Source: Paracoccaceae bacterium | Lineage (GTDB): Bacteria; Pseudomonadota; Alphaproteobacteria; Rhodobacterales; Rhodobacteraceae | DNA length: 6,307 bases | Assembly (NCBI GenBank): GCA_026997055.1 | Contig: JALWJU010000176.1 | Span: 1 to 6,307 of the forward strand | Reading direction: 5' to 3' | In this document: positions 1-5,372 of the stretch, one piece after another | How positions within the stretch are numbered: position 1 is the stretch's first letter | How the letters are laid out: every line of letters begins with the position of its first letter | The notes under the pieces: model-generated | Seen by the model: the letters and a program-made list of their open reading frames with translations, nothing else | Databases searched by the model: none | Told to the model about the DNA's origin: nothing | Translations under genes and position numbers: made by a program

Positions 1-641
1 GAGCCGGCAGCGCCGCCGGAGATCGCCTCGATCACCGCACGCCCGTCGAGGCCGGCCCTTTCGGCGAAGTGGAGACCCTCGGCCAGACCCTGCAGGAGGC
101 CGGCGATGCAGATCTGGTTGACCATCTTGGTCAGCTGTCCTGCGCCGCTCTCGCCCATTCGCCGGATCGAGCGCCCATAGGCCTGCATCACCGGCAATGC
201 GCGCTCGAAGGCCGCTTCCTCGCCGCCGCACATGATCGAAAGCACGCCGTTTTCCGCCCCCGCCTGGCCGCCGGATATGGGTGCATCGACGAAGGCGATG
301 CCGCCCTCGGCGGCGGCTTCGTGCAGTTCGCGGGTGACCTTCGCGGAGACGGTAGTGTGGTCGATGAAGGTCGTGCCTTCGCCCATGCCGGCAAAGGCCC
401 CGTCGGGGCCGAGACAGACCGCGCGCAGGTCGTCGTCATTGCCCACGCAGGAGAGCACGAATTCGGCCGTCTCGGCGGCTTCGCGCGGGGTGGGGGCGGC
501 CTGCCCGCCATGCTCGGCCACCCATTTTTCCGCCTTTGCGGCGGTGCGGTTGTAGACAGTGACCTCGTGACCCCTGGCGGCGAGGTGGCCGGCCATGGGG
601 TAGCCCATGACGCCGAGGCCGAGAAATGCGCATTTTGCCAT
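1..641 (-). CDS. NAD(P)-dependent 3-hydroxyisobutyrate dehydrogenase-family oxidoreductase (partial, C-terminus beyond window edge)
   Basis: Beta-hydroxyacid dehydrogenase family; members oxidise 3-hydroxy acids to semialdehydes or keto acids, or run the reverse, in the cytoplasm. 213 complete residues are visible of a family length near 290-300. Seen: Rossmann motif GLGVMGYPMA (residues 7-16) near the N-terminus; TFIDHTTVSA (91-100), the cofactor/active-site strand; FVDAPISGGQAG (117-128), the substrate-binding signature; and GAGQLTKMVNQ (166-176), which supplies the catalytic Lys172 and Asn175 of the family G-x-G-x3-K-x2-N pattern. The helical C-terminal domain begins but is cut. The ATG at 641 is preceded by AAGGGA about seven bases upstream. 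It lies 90 bp downstream of dctM on the same strand and is probably the last visible gene of the transporter operon. Candidate activities are 3-hydroxyisobutyrate dehydrogenase, tartronate semialdehyde reductase or a succinic-semialdehyde reductase; sequence motifs alone do not decide. Family confidence is high, substrate unknown. Confidence 0.93.
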   Translation of the reverse strand, partial: MAKCAFLGLGVMGYPMAGHLAARGHEVTVYNRTAAKAEKWVAEHGGQAAPTPREAAETAEFVLSCVGNDDDLRAVCLGPDGAFAGMGEGTTFIDHTTVSAKVTRELHEAAAEGGIAFVDAPISGGQAGAENGVLSIMCGGEEAAFERALPVMQAYGRSIRRMGESGAGQLTKMVNQICIAGLLQGLAEGLHFAERAGLDGRAVIEAISGGAAG

Positions 642-731
642 TGCCGTATCCCTTGCAGTATTCGACCCTTGCAGAGCCCGGCCCCTGATAGCCGCAAAGG
701 GCGGGGTGGGCAATCCTGCCCACCTCCGTAT
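642..731 (-). other. dctM to dehydrogenase intercistronic gap with hairpin
   Basis: A 90-bp gap. It holds a perfect 8-bp inverted repeat with a 4-base loop at 705-724 (GGTGGGCA / TGCCCACC). The - strand transcript has no U-run after the stem, so it does not look like an intrinsic terminator. It may stabilise the upstream message or reduce read-through into the dehydrogenase gene. A 9-bp direct repeat (CCCTTGCAG at 650-658 and 666-674, period 16) places two AAGGG ribosome-binding-like boxes before the dehydrogenase start; the copy at 650-658 is at working distance. No promoter is obvious. Confidence 0.6.
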
Positions 732-2180
732 TCAGTTCCCGTAGGCGACCGCTGGCAGCCAGGTGACCAGTTCCGGCCAGTAGAACACCACGAGCAGCCC
801 GGTAATCTGCAACAGCACGAAGGGGATGATGCCCCTGTAGATATGGCCGAGATTGATGCCTGGCGGACAGACCCCCTTGAGGTAGAACAGCGCAAAGCCC
901 ACGGGTGGCGTGAGGAAGGAAGTCTGCAGGGTCACCGCCACCAGGATGGCGAACCACACGACCGAGGGCTGCTCCACCGCGCCGAAGCCATTGACCGGGA
1001 TGTTCAGACCCTCGATCACCGGCAGCATCAGCGGCATGATGATCAGGGTGATTTCGATCCAGTCCAGCAGGAAGCCGAGCAGGAATATGACGAACAGGAT
1101 GAAGCCGATCACCATGTAGGGGTTGTCGAAGGTGCCCAGCATCAGGCTCTCGATGATCTCGTCGCCATTGAAACGGCGCAGGATGAAGGAGAAGAAATTG
1201 GCGGCGATGAAGATGCCGACGATATAACCGCCTGTGTTGAGCGTCTGGCGCATCACGTCCTTGAAGACCTTGAAGCTGAGGTTGCGCGAGGCCAGCGCCA
1301 GCAGCGTCGCCCCCAGCGCGCCCAGCCCCGAGGCTTCGGTCGGGGTGGCGATGCCGAAGAAGATCGAACCCAGCACCAGGACCACCAGGCCGAAGGGGGG
1401 CACCACCGATTTCACCACATCCAGCACCGCGCGCCAGCTCACGCTCTCGCGCTGCTCGGGCAGGGGCATGGCGTCGGGGCGAACCAGCCCGTAGATCACG
1501 ATATAGGCGATATAGAGCGCCCCCAGCAGCAGGCCCGGAAACAGCGCCCCCATGAACAGGTCGCCCAGGCTGATCGCCAGCTGGTCGGACATGATCACCA
1601 GCATGATCGAGGGCGGGATCAGGATCCCCAGCGTACCCGATGCGGCGATGGTGCCGGTGGCGATCGGCTTGGCATAGCCCTGCTTCATCATCGTCGGGAT
1701 GCCCATGACGCCCAGGAGCACCACCGAAGCGCCGATGACGCCGGTGGAGGCGGCGAGAATGATGCCGATCAGCATCACGGTCAGCGCCAGCCCGCCCCGA
1801 AGCGCGCCAAACAGCTTCTGCATCGAGCGCATCATGGTCTGCGCCACGCCGGACTGGTCCAGCATCAGCCCCATGTAGATGAACATCGGCAGCGCCACCA
1901 GCACCGGGTTTTCGATGGTCTGGCCGAAGAAGCGCCCGGCCGTGGCAAAGAGCTTCTTGTAGGTGATGCCGGTGCGCTTGTAGTGGATGTATTCGTTGAT
2001 CAGGTTCTTGTTCGGGTCCAGCACGAAGACCGCGAAGAGCGAAAAGATCAGCGCCACCCCCACCAGCGAATAGACTACCGGGATGCCGCGAAACAGCATC
2101 ACGATGAACATCAGGAACATCCCCGCCACCAGCCAGTGGTTGAGGTCCATGATCTGGCCCATTGCACTCAGAATCTGCAT
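732..2180 (-). CDS. dctM: TRAP transporter large permease (DctM family, FcbT3-like)
   Basis: Inner-membrane ion-coupled transport subunit of a tripartite ATP-independent periplasmic (TRAP) transporter; it works with the small permease and the periplasmic binding protein. 482 residues, mostly hydrophobic, with about twelve membrane segments. Family blocks seen: NPVLVALPMFIYMGLML (91-107), ASTGVIGASV (144-153), GTLGILIPPS (182-191), FGIATPTEAS (275-284), DWIEITLIIMP (373-383) and FLTPPVGFALFY (422-433). The STG, IPPS and TPTEAS blocks are conserved in the large-permease family and belong to the ion/substrate core. A long polar loop (about 53-90) and overall resemblance point to the mannitol/chloroaromatic-type (COG4664) branch; this is recalled, not searched. 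The ATG at 2180 directly follows the dctQ stop (TAA then ATG), with GGAGGG inside the end of dctQ. ATGs at codons 7 and 11 are alternative starts. The symbol names the family and does not imply C4-dicarboxylate transport. Confidence 0.95.
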   Translation of the reverse strand: MQILSAMGQIMDLNHWLVAGMFLMFIVMLFRGIPVVYSLVGVALIFSLFAVFVLDPNKNLINEYIHYKRTGITYKKLFATAGRFFGQTIENPVLVALPMFIYMGLMLDQSGVAQTMMRSMQKLFGALRGGLALTVMLIGIILAASTGVIGASVVLLGVMGIPTMMKQGYAKPIATGTIAASGTLGILIPPSIMLVIMSDQLAISLGDLFMGALFPGLLLGALYIAYIVIYGLVRPDAMPLPEQRESVSWRAVLDVVKSVVPPFGLVVLVLGSIFFGIATPTEASGLGALGATLLALASRNLSFKVFKDVMRQTLNTGGYIVGIFIAANFFSFILRRFNGDEIIESLMLGTFDNPYMVIGFILFVIFLLGFLLDWIEITLIIMPLMLPVIEGLNIPVNGFGAVEQPSVVWFAILVAVTLQTSFLTPPVGFALFYLKGVCPPGINLGHIYRGIIPFVLLQITGLLVVFYWPELVTWLPAVAYGN

Positions 2181-2993
2181 TTACCGGCCCTCCTGACCGC
2201 GATGCCGGCGCGCGGCGATATAGCTGATGGCCAGCAGGAGCGCGATGGCGGCGAGGCCGATCCACAGCGCGTTATCCATGATTGGCTGGCGGTTGATCTT
2301 GCGGGCGGGAAGGTCCGGCTGGCTCAGGCGCACATACCACCACAGCACATAATGAGCGAGGCGCTGGGCGGCGAAGACAAAGGCCGGCAGGCCGGCGATG
2401 ATCAGCCAGAAGAGCTGCGCCCGCCCCAGCCGGCGCAGATAGCGCCACATGGCGCTCAGCGTGGCGATGATCCCGAGCACGAACAGCGCCACCAGGAACA
2501 TCTTTAGCATGTAGATCCCGTGCAGCCCGGTAGGACTGTCGGAAATCTCGCCGACCTGCCAGGAGGCATAGGCATAGTGCATGAAGATGTCGCCCTGGAT
2601 GGCGAGGAAGGTGAGCAGCAGCCAGCCCAGCCCGAAAAGCTCGATCCGCGCCTGTTTCTCGCGACTGTATCCGGCATGAAAGATATCCACCCGCACATGG
2701 CTGTTGGTGGTGATGGCATAGGCGAAGCCGACCATCATCGACACCCCGTAAAGCCACCATTGCAGATCGTCGAGCCAGGCCTGGTTATGACCCATCTTGC
2801 GGATCACCACCTGGACGACGATAGCGATCATCAGGATCGGAAACAGCCAGGCAAAGACATTGCCCACCTGGATCACGAACCTGTCGAAGATGGTGTGTTC
2901 CTCGCGCCCGATCTCGCCCGGATCGGTGACCGCGATCACCTCCTCCAGGCTCGGCACGCCTTCGATATCGGCCCCGCCGTTCTGCCCTGTCAT
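2181..2993 (-). CDS. dctQ: TRAP transporter small permease (DctQ family, extended)
   Basis: Small membrane subunit of the TRAP transporter, partner of DctM. 270 residues, longer than the usual 150-200. The N-terminal ~34 residues are acidic and soluble. Four hydrophobic segments follow at about 42-64, 79-95, 119-138 and 157-180, with the family hallmark HVRVDIFH (99-106) after the second. Two more hydrophobic segments lie at about 193-210 and 241-260, beyond the canonical four-helix core; the protein ends in a basic tail (ARRHRGQEGR). The ATG at 2993 has a strong ribosome-binding site (GGGAGGGG) three bases upstream, so the start is well supported. It is 169 bp downstream of dctP and ends exactly where dctM begins, which indicates translational coupling. 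The extra helices could be a subfamily feature or could stabilise the DctQ-DctM complex (inference). Confidence 0.93.
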   Translation of the reverse strand: MTGQNGGADIEGVPSLEEVIAVTDPGEIGREEHTIFDRFVIQVGNVFAWLFPILMIAIVVQVVIRKMGHNQAWLDDLQWWLYGVSMMVGFAYAITTNSHVRVDIFHAGYSREKQARIELFGLGWLLLTFLAIQGDIFMHYAYASWQVGEISDSPTGLHGIYMLKMFLVALFVLGIIATLSAMWRYLRRLGRAQLFWLIIAGLPAFVFAAQRLAHYVLWWYVRLSQPDLPARKINRQPIMDNALWIGLAAIALLLAISYIAARRHRGQEGR

Positions 2994-3084
2994 CAGCCCC
3001 TCCCTGAGTACTTGGCGCTTTTCCCGGCAGGCATTCCGACCGGAAAAAGGGCAAAGGACCCATGCTGGCGCTCTCGCCCTTCAG

Positions 3085-3098
3085 GCCCGGCGCCGGGC
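3085..3098. repeat. Perfect 14-bp palindrome GCCCGGCGCCGGGC
   Basis: A perfectly self-complementary 14-bp sequence between dctP and dctQ. As RNA it can fold as a 5-bp stem with a 4-base loop. It lies 14 bases from the larger hairpin, and together they may form a tandem REP-like structure. In a genome this GC-rich, such palindromes can occur by chance. Confidence 0.4.
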
Positions 3099-3112
3099 AC
3101 CGCCCGACGCAA

Positions 3113-3147
3113 GGGCGCGCGCCGGCCGGCCCGGCCGCCACGCGCCC
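3113..3147 (-). repeat. Compound GC hairpin just after dctP
   Basis: Outer arms GGGCGCG (3113-3119) and CGCGCCC (3141-3147) pair perfectly over 7 bp. A symmetric 3x3 internal loop follows, then inner arms CGGCC (3123-3127) and GGCCG (3133-3137) around a 5-base loop. It starts 16 bases past the dctP stop codon. The absence of a following U-run argues against Rho-independent termination; 3'-end protection of the dctP message is the likelier role (inference). Confidence 0.6.
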
Positions 3148-3162
3148 CGCGCTTGTCCTGCC

Positions 3163-4203
3163 TCAGCGATTGCGCGGCAGGTAGTTCATGGTCCAGACCT
3201 TGTAGCCGGCACGGTACTCCTGCAGATCGTCCCAGACCTCGGCGAAGAAGGCGTCTTCGGCCTTGAGTTCCTCGACCACCTCGTTCCATGCGCCTTCGAA
3301 GGCGTCCAGCATCTCCGGCGTCCACTGCTTGATGATCACGCCGTGCTCTTCGACATTGCGCACCATCGCGGCGTAGTTGGTGGCTTCGCCTTCGGCAAAG
3401 GTGGTGGCGAAGGTCGCCAGGCAGGCGGTCTCGATCTGCTTCTGGGCGGTTTCGCCGATGTCTTCCCAGACGTCCTTGTTGATCAGCAGCTCGAACAGGG
3501 TCGCGGGCTGGTGCCAGCCGGGGAAGTAGTTGTACTTGGCGATCTTGTAGAAGCCCAGGCGCTCGTCGATGCGCGGCATCGAGAATTCGGTGGCGTCGAT
3601 CGCCCCGCGCTCCAGCGCCGGGAAGATGTCGCCGCCGGCCAGCAGCGAGGTGGAGACGCCGAGCTTCTCCATCGCCTTGGCGCCGAGGCCGAAGAAGCGC
3701 ATGTTGAGCCCCTTGAGATCCTCGACCGAGTTGATCTCGTTCTTGAACCAGCCAGAGGTCTCCGGCGCGATCACGCCGCAGGGCAGGGCACGGACGTTGT
3801 AGCCGTTCATGTCGTACATCTGCTGCCAGTATTTGGCGCCGTCGTCATAGAGGATCCAGCCCATGAATTCGCCCGCTTCCGGGCCGAAGGGCACGGCGGA
3901 GAACAGACTGGCGGCGGTGATCTTGCCCTGCCAGTAGCCCGAGGCGGCAAAGGCGGCATCGACCGAGCCGTTGGACACCGCGTCCAGCGCCTCGAAGGTG
4001 GGCACCAGCTTGCCCGGATCGTAATGCTCGAATTCCACCTCGTCGGAGATGGCATTGATGCGCTCGACGAACTCGATGCCCGCGGTGCCGAGAATCGGCA
4101 GGTTCTTGCCAAAGGCGGCGGTCATCTCGATGGTGGTCTGCGCATTGGCGGCCCCACCGGCCAGCGCGATGGACGCAACAGCGGCGATCAGTTTGATATT
4201 CAT
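3163..4203 (-). CDS. dctP: TRAP transporter periplasmic substrate-binding protein (DctP family, TakP/FcbT1-like)
   Basis: Extracytoplasmic receptor that captures the solute and delivers it to DctQM. 346 residues. A signal peptide is clear: basic start MNIK, hydrophobic stretch to about residue 17, and an ANA-QT cleavage site after Ala21. Family features: the conserved carboxylate-binding Arg169 in GLNMRFFGLGAKAMEKLG (166-182), then GGDIFPALERGAIDATEF (190-207), then YNYFPGWHQP (224-233) and LLINKDVW (239-246). The last three blocks resemble the alpha-keto acid/lactate/pyroglutamate-type receptors (TakP group). The ATG at 4203 is chosen because the signal peptide begins there and a strong ribosome-binding site (GGGAGGA, 4209-4215) lies five bases upstream; the frame stays open to an ATG at 4365, but that would add 54 residues before the signal. 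The ligand is not determined; 2-keto acids or related carboxylates are plausible. Confidence 0.95.
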   Translation of the reverse strand: MNIKLIAAVASIALAGGAANAQTTIEMTAAFGKNLPILGTAGIEFVERINAISDEVEFEHYDPGKLVPTFEALDAVSNGSVDAAFAASGYWQGKITAASLFSAVPFGPEAGEFMGWILYDDGAKYWQQMYDMNGYNVRALPCGVIAPETSGWFKNEINSVEDLKGLNMRFFGLGAKAMEKLGVSTSLLAGGDIFPALERGAIDATEFSMPRIDERLGFYKIAKYNYFPGWHQPATLFELLINKDVWEDIGETAQKQIETACLATFATTFAEGEATNYAAMVRNVEEHGVIIKQWTPEMLDAFEGAWNEVVEELKAEDAFFAEVWDDLQEYRAGYKVWTMNYLPRNR

Positions 4204-4208
4204 CACTT

Positions 4209-4215
4209 TCCTCCC
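4209..4215 (-). promoter_or_regulatory. Ribosome-binding site of dctP
   Basis: GGGAGGA on the - strand, five bases before the ATG at 4203. It is one of the strongest ribosome-binding sites in the window and fixes the dctP start at the signal peptide rather than at the upstream ATG at 4365. It sits two bases from the inverted repeat at 4218-4231, so a bound protein or RNA structure there could affect initiation (inference). Confidence 0.8.
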
Positions 4216-4217
4216 TT

Positions 4218-4231
4218 GTTCCCATTGGAAC
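4218..4231. promoter_or_regulatory. Inverted repeat GTTCC-N4-GGAAC in the dctP leader
   Basis: Perfect 5-bp arms GTTCC (4218-4222) and GGAAC (4227-4231) around CATT, directly upstream of the dctP ribosome-binding site. The same half-sites recur with a wider spacer at 4394-4412. It could be part of an operator or an mRNA hairpin in the leader; the short arms keep confidence low. Confidence 0.35.
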
Positions 4232-4275
4232 GATTCATGCCAAGCAGCCAGGTATTTGGCGCCTGCAGGCCCGGA

Positions 4276-4296
4276 TTGGTAAACTTTCTTTACCAA
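4276..4296. promoter_or_regulatory. Operator-like inverted repeat TTGGTAAA-N5-TTTACCAA
   Basis: A perfect 8-bp inverted repeat with a 5-bp spacer (21 bp in all), AT-rich against a GC-rich background, 73 bp upstream of the dctP start. Arms of this length and the 21-bp span fit a dimeric repressor or activator site. TTGGT/ACCAA half-sites occur in operators of GntR-family regulators, but the spacing here is wider than usual there, so no family is assigned. It is not followed by a T-run that would make it a terminator. Confidence 0.55.
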
Positions 4297-4393
4297 AACT
4301 GCCCCGTTAGTGCCGGATTCCTCGCGGCCTGTCCAGATGTTTCTGTGAATCGACCTTGCAATCAAGGAAATGCGTTACATCCTGACCCCGAAT

Positions 4394-4412
4394 TGTTCCT
4401 ATTATCGGAACA
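4394..4412. promoter_or_regulatory. Operator-like dyad TGTTCC-N7-GGAACA
   Basis: Perfect 6-bp arms (4394-4399 and 4407-4412); two more pairs match inside the spacer, giving a 19-bp near-palindrome. The centre contains TATTAT on the + strand and GATAAT on the - strand, both -10-like, so a bound protein could block a promoter in either direction. GTTCC/GGAAC arms resemble sites of some IclR-family regulators (recalled, uncertain). Confidence 0.5.
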
Positions 4413-4507
4413 CCTCGCCCTCCGCCCGGCGCCGCACGCCCGAAAGGACGGCTCGGATGGCAAAAGGCGGTTTCTCCCGGCCTTTTTCCGCCCGCGCGAA
4501 ACTCCGG

Positions 4508-4523
4508 GTTGACAGCTGTCAAC
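4508..4523 (+). promoter_or_regulatory. Perfect 16-bp palindrome GTTGACAGCTGTCAAC with embedded -35-like box
   Basis: A perfect 8+8 palindrome centred 50 bp before the BKACE ATG. The + strand copy contains TTGACA (4509-4514), identical to the sigma-70 -35 consensus. At 17 bp the downstream hexamer is AAACGT (4532-4537), a poor -10. This arrangement suits a repressor that covers the -35 element of the BKACE-aminotransferase promoter. Compact TTGACA/TGTCAA palindromes are compatible with a GntR-type regulator, but the family is a guess. Confidence 0.6.
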
Positions 4524-4565
4524 TCTTTGCCAAACGTGGCTGCGAAGTGACCGCGCGAGTCGGAA

Positions 4566-5369
4566 ATGACCGTTTCCCGCAAAGCCCCCTTTTGCCTGAT
4601 GCTGGCCCCGAACGGGGCGCGGCTGAGCAAGGCGGTGCACGCGCGGGTGCCGCTGGCCCCGGCCGAAATCGCGGCCACGGCACGCGCCTGTGCGACGCTG
4701 GGCGTGGGGGCGCTGCATCTGCATGTGCGCGACGCGGACGGGGGCCATTCGCTCGATGCGGCCCGCTACCGGGCGGCGATGGAAGCCGTCGGGCGCGCGG
4801 TGCCGGGGCTGGCCATTCAGGTCACCACCGAGGCCGCCGGGCGCTACGATGTCGCCGCGCAGCTTGCCCTGCTCGGCGGGCTGAAGCCGCGCCGGGCCAG
4901 TGTCGCGGTGCGCGAAATGGGGCGCGATCCCGAGCTTGCCCGCCGCTTCTACCGGCAGGCCGCCGCGCAGGGCACCCGGCTTCAGCATATTCTCTATGAC
5001 CGCGACGACCTCGCGCTGCTGCTGGACTGGCGCAAGCGGGGATGGCTGGCGGAGGCGGCCTGCGAGGTGCTGTTCGTGCTGGGCCGCTATGATCCGCCGC
5101 GCGAGGCCCGGCCCGAGGAGGTCGCGCCGCTTGCCGATCTGGCCCGCCGGCACGGGCTCGACTGGAGCCTCTGCGCTTTCGGCCCGCACGAGCATGACTG
5201 CCTGCTCGCCGCGCTGTCCGAGGGCAGCGGGCAGGTGAGGATCGGCTTCGAGAACAGTTACCTCCAGCCGGATGGCACCCCCTATGCGGACAATGCCGCT
5301 TCGGTCGCCGCCTTCGTGGCGCGGGCGGAAGCGGCAGGATTCACCCCGGAAAGCCTGGAAAGGGCCTGA
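4566..5369 (+). CDS. Beta-keto acid cleavage enzyme (BKACE, DUF849 family; Kce-like)
   Basis: A metal-dependent TIM-barrel enzyme, cytoplasmic. The family condenses a beta-keto acid with acetyl-CoA and releases acetoacetate plus a new acyl-CoA. 267 residues, near the family length (about 270-310). Seen: N-terminal strand CLMLAPNGAR (10-19); HLHVR (51-55), whose two His residues bind zinc; IQVTTEA (84-90); FVLGRYDP (170-177); and VRIGFEN (224-230), with Arg225 and the third metal ligand Glu229. Compared with Kce from memory, the Glu that recognises the substrate amino group is Arg19 here, and the Asp after the metal Glu is Asn230, so the physiological substrate is probably not 3-keto-5-aminohexanoate. 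The ATG at 4566 is the first start after an in-frame stop at 4548; the ribosome-binding site is weak (GAG/GGA only). The stop is three bases before the aminotransferase start, so the two are co-transcribed. Confidence 0.92.
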   Translation: MTVSRKAPFCLMLAPNGARLSKAVHARVPLAPAEIAATARACATLGVGALHLHVRDADGGHSLDAARYRAAMEAVGRAVPGLAIQVTTEAAGRYDVAAQLALLGGLKPRRASVAVREMGRDPELARRFYRQAAAQGTRLQHILYDRDDLALLLDWRKRGWLAEAACEVLFVLGRYDPPREARPEEVAPLADLARRHGLDWSLCAFGPHEHDCLLAALSEGSGQVRIGFENSYLQPDGTPYADNAASVAAFVARAEAAGFTPESLERA

Positions 5370-5372
5370 GCC

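Larger units (their letters stand above)
2994..3162 (-). other. dctP-dctQ intercistronic region with GC-rich hairpins
   Basis: 169 bp without a gene, between the binding-protein stop and the small-permease start. Two strong dyads lie on the dctP-proximal side: a compound hairpin at 3113-3147 and a perfect 14-bp palindrome at 3085-3098. Neither is followed by a U-run on the - strand. The position is where many binding-protein operons carry mRNA-stabilising structures that let the binding protein be made in excess over the membrane subunits. The dctQ ribosome-binding site (2997-3004) lies at the other end. No convincing promoter or small gene was found here. Confidence 0.6.
4204..4565. promoter_or_regulatory. 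Divergent control region between dctP and the BKACE gene
   Basis: 362 bp between divergent start codons; lower in GC than the genes, especially around 4276-4300 and 4391-4412. It must hold the promoters of both gene groups. Four notable inverted repeats are present: 4218-4231, 4276-4296, 4394-4412 and 4508-4523, plus minor ones (perfect 10-bp palindrome GCCTGCAGGC at 4261-4270; CCTTG-CAAT-CAAGG at 4354-4367). Weak promoter guesses are TTGATT (4365-4360, - strand) with a poor -10, and TATTAT (4400-4405, + strand) within a dyad. Frames open through this stretch show no family features. The regulator gene is not in the window. Confidence 0.75.

Noticed and set aside
705..724. Hairpin as intrinsic terminator after dctM
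   Set aside because: No run of U follows on the - strand transcript, and a same-strand gene begins shortly after.
436..2265. 609-codon open frame on the - strand
   Set aside because: Another reading frame of dctM and the start of the dehydrogenase. Low-complexity Arg/Gly/Ala translation without membrane segments.
69..2507. 812-codon open frame on the + strand
   Set aside because: It runs antisense to the dehydrogenase, dctM and part of dctQ, all of which show clear family motifs. Its translation is rich in His, Gln, Asp and Arg with no recognisable domain, as expected opposite GC-rich coding DNA.
3113..3147. Hairpin as intrinsic terminator after dctP
   Set aside because: No U-run follows, and dctQ and dctM continue on the same strand as parts of one transporter.
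4227..4243. Possible sigma-54 promoter on the - strand (TTGGCATG followed by GTTCC)
   Set aside because: The -24 half fits, but the -12 GC is missing or misplaced and the site is too close to the dctP start codon.
4204..4365. N-terminal extension of dctP to an upstream ATG at 4365
   Set aside because: It would put 54 polar residues before a normal signal peptide and ignore the strong ribosome-binding site at 4209-4215.
2797..4512. 571-codon open frame on the + strand
   Set aside because: Antisense to dctP and the dctQ start. The real dctP product has a signal peptide and receptor motifs; this one has none.
4370..4999. 209-codon + strand frame starting in the control region
   Set aside because: It continues into BKACE in a different frame and becomes Arg/Gly/Ala-rich; no ribosome-binding site or domain.
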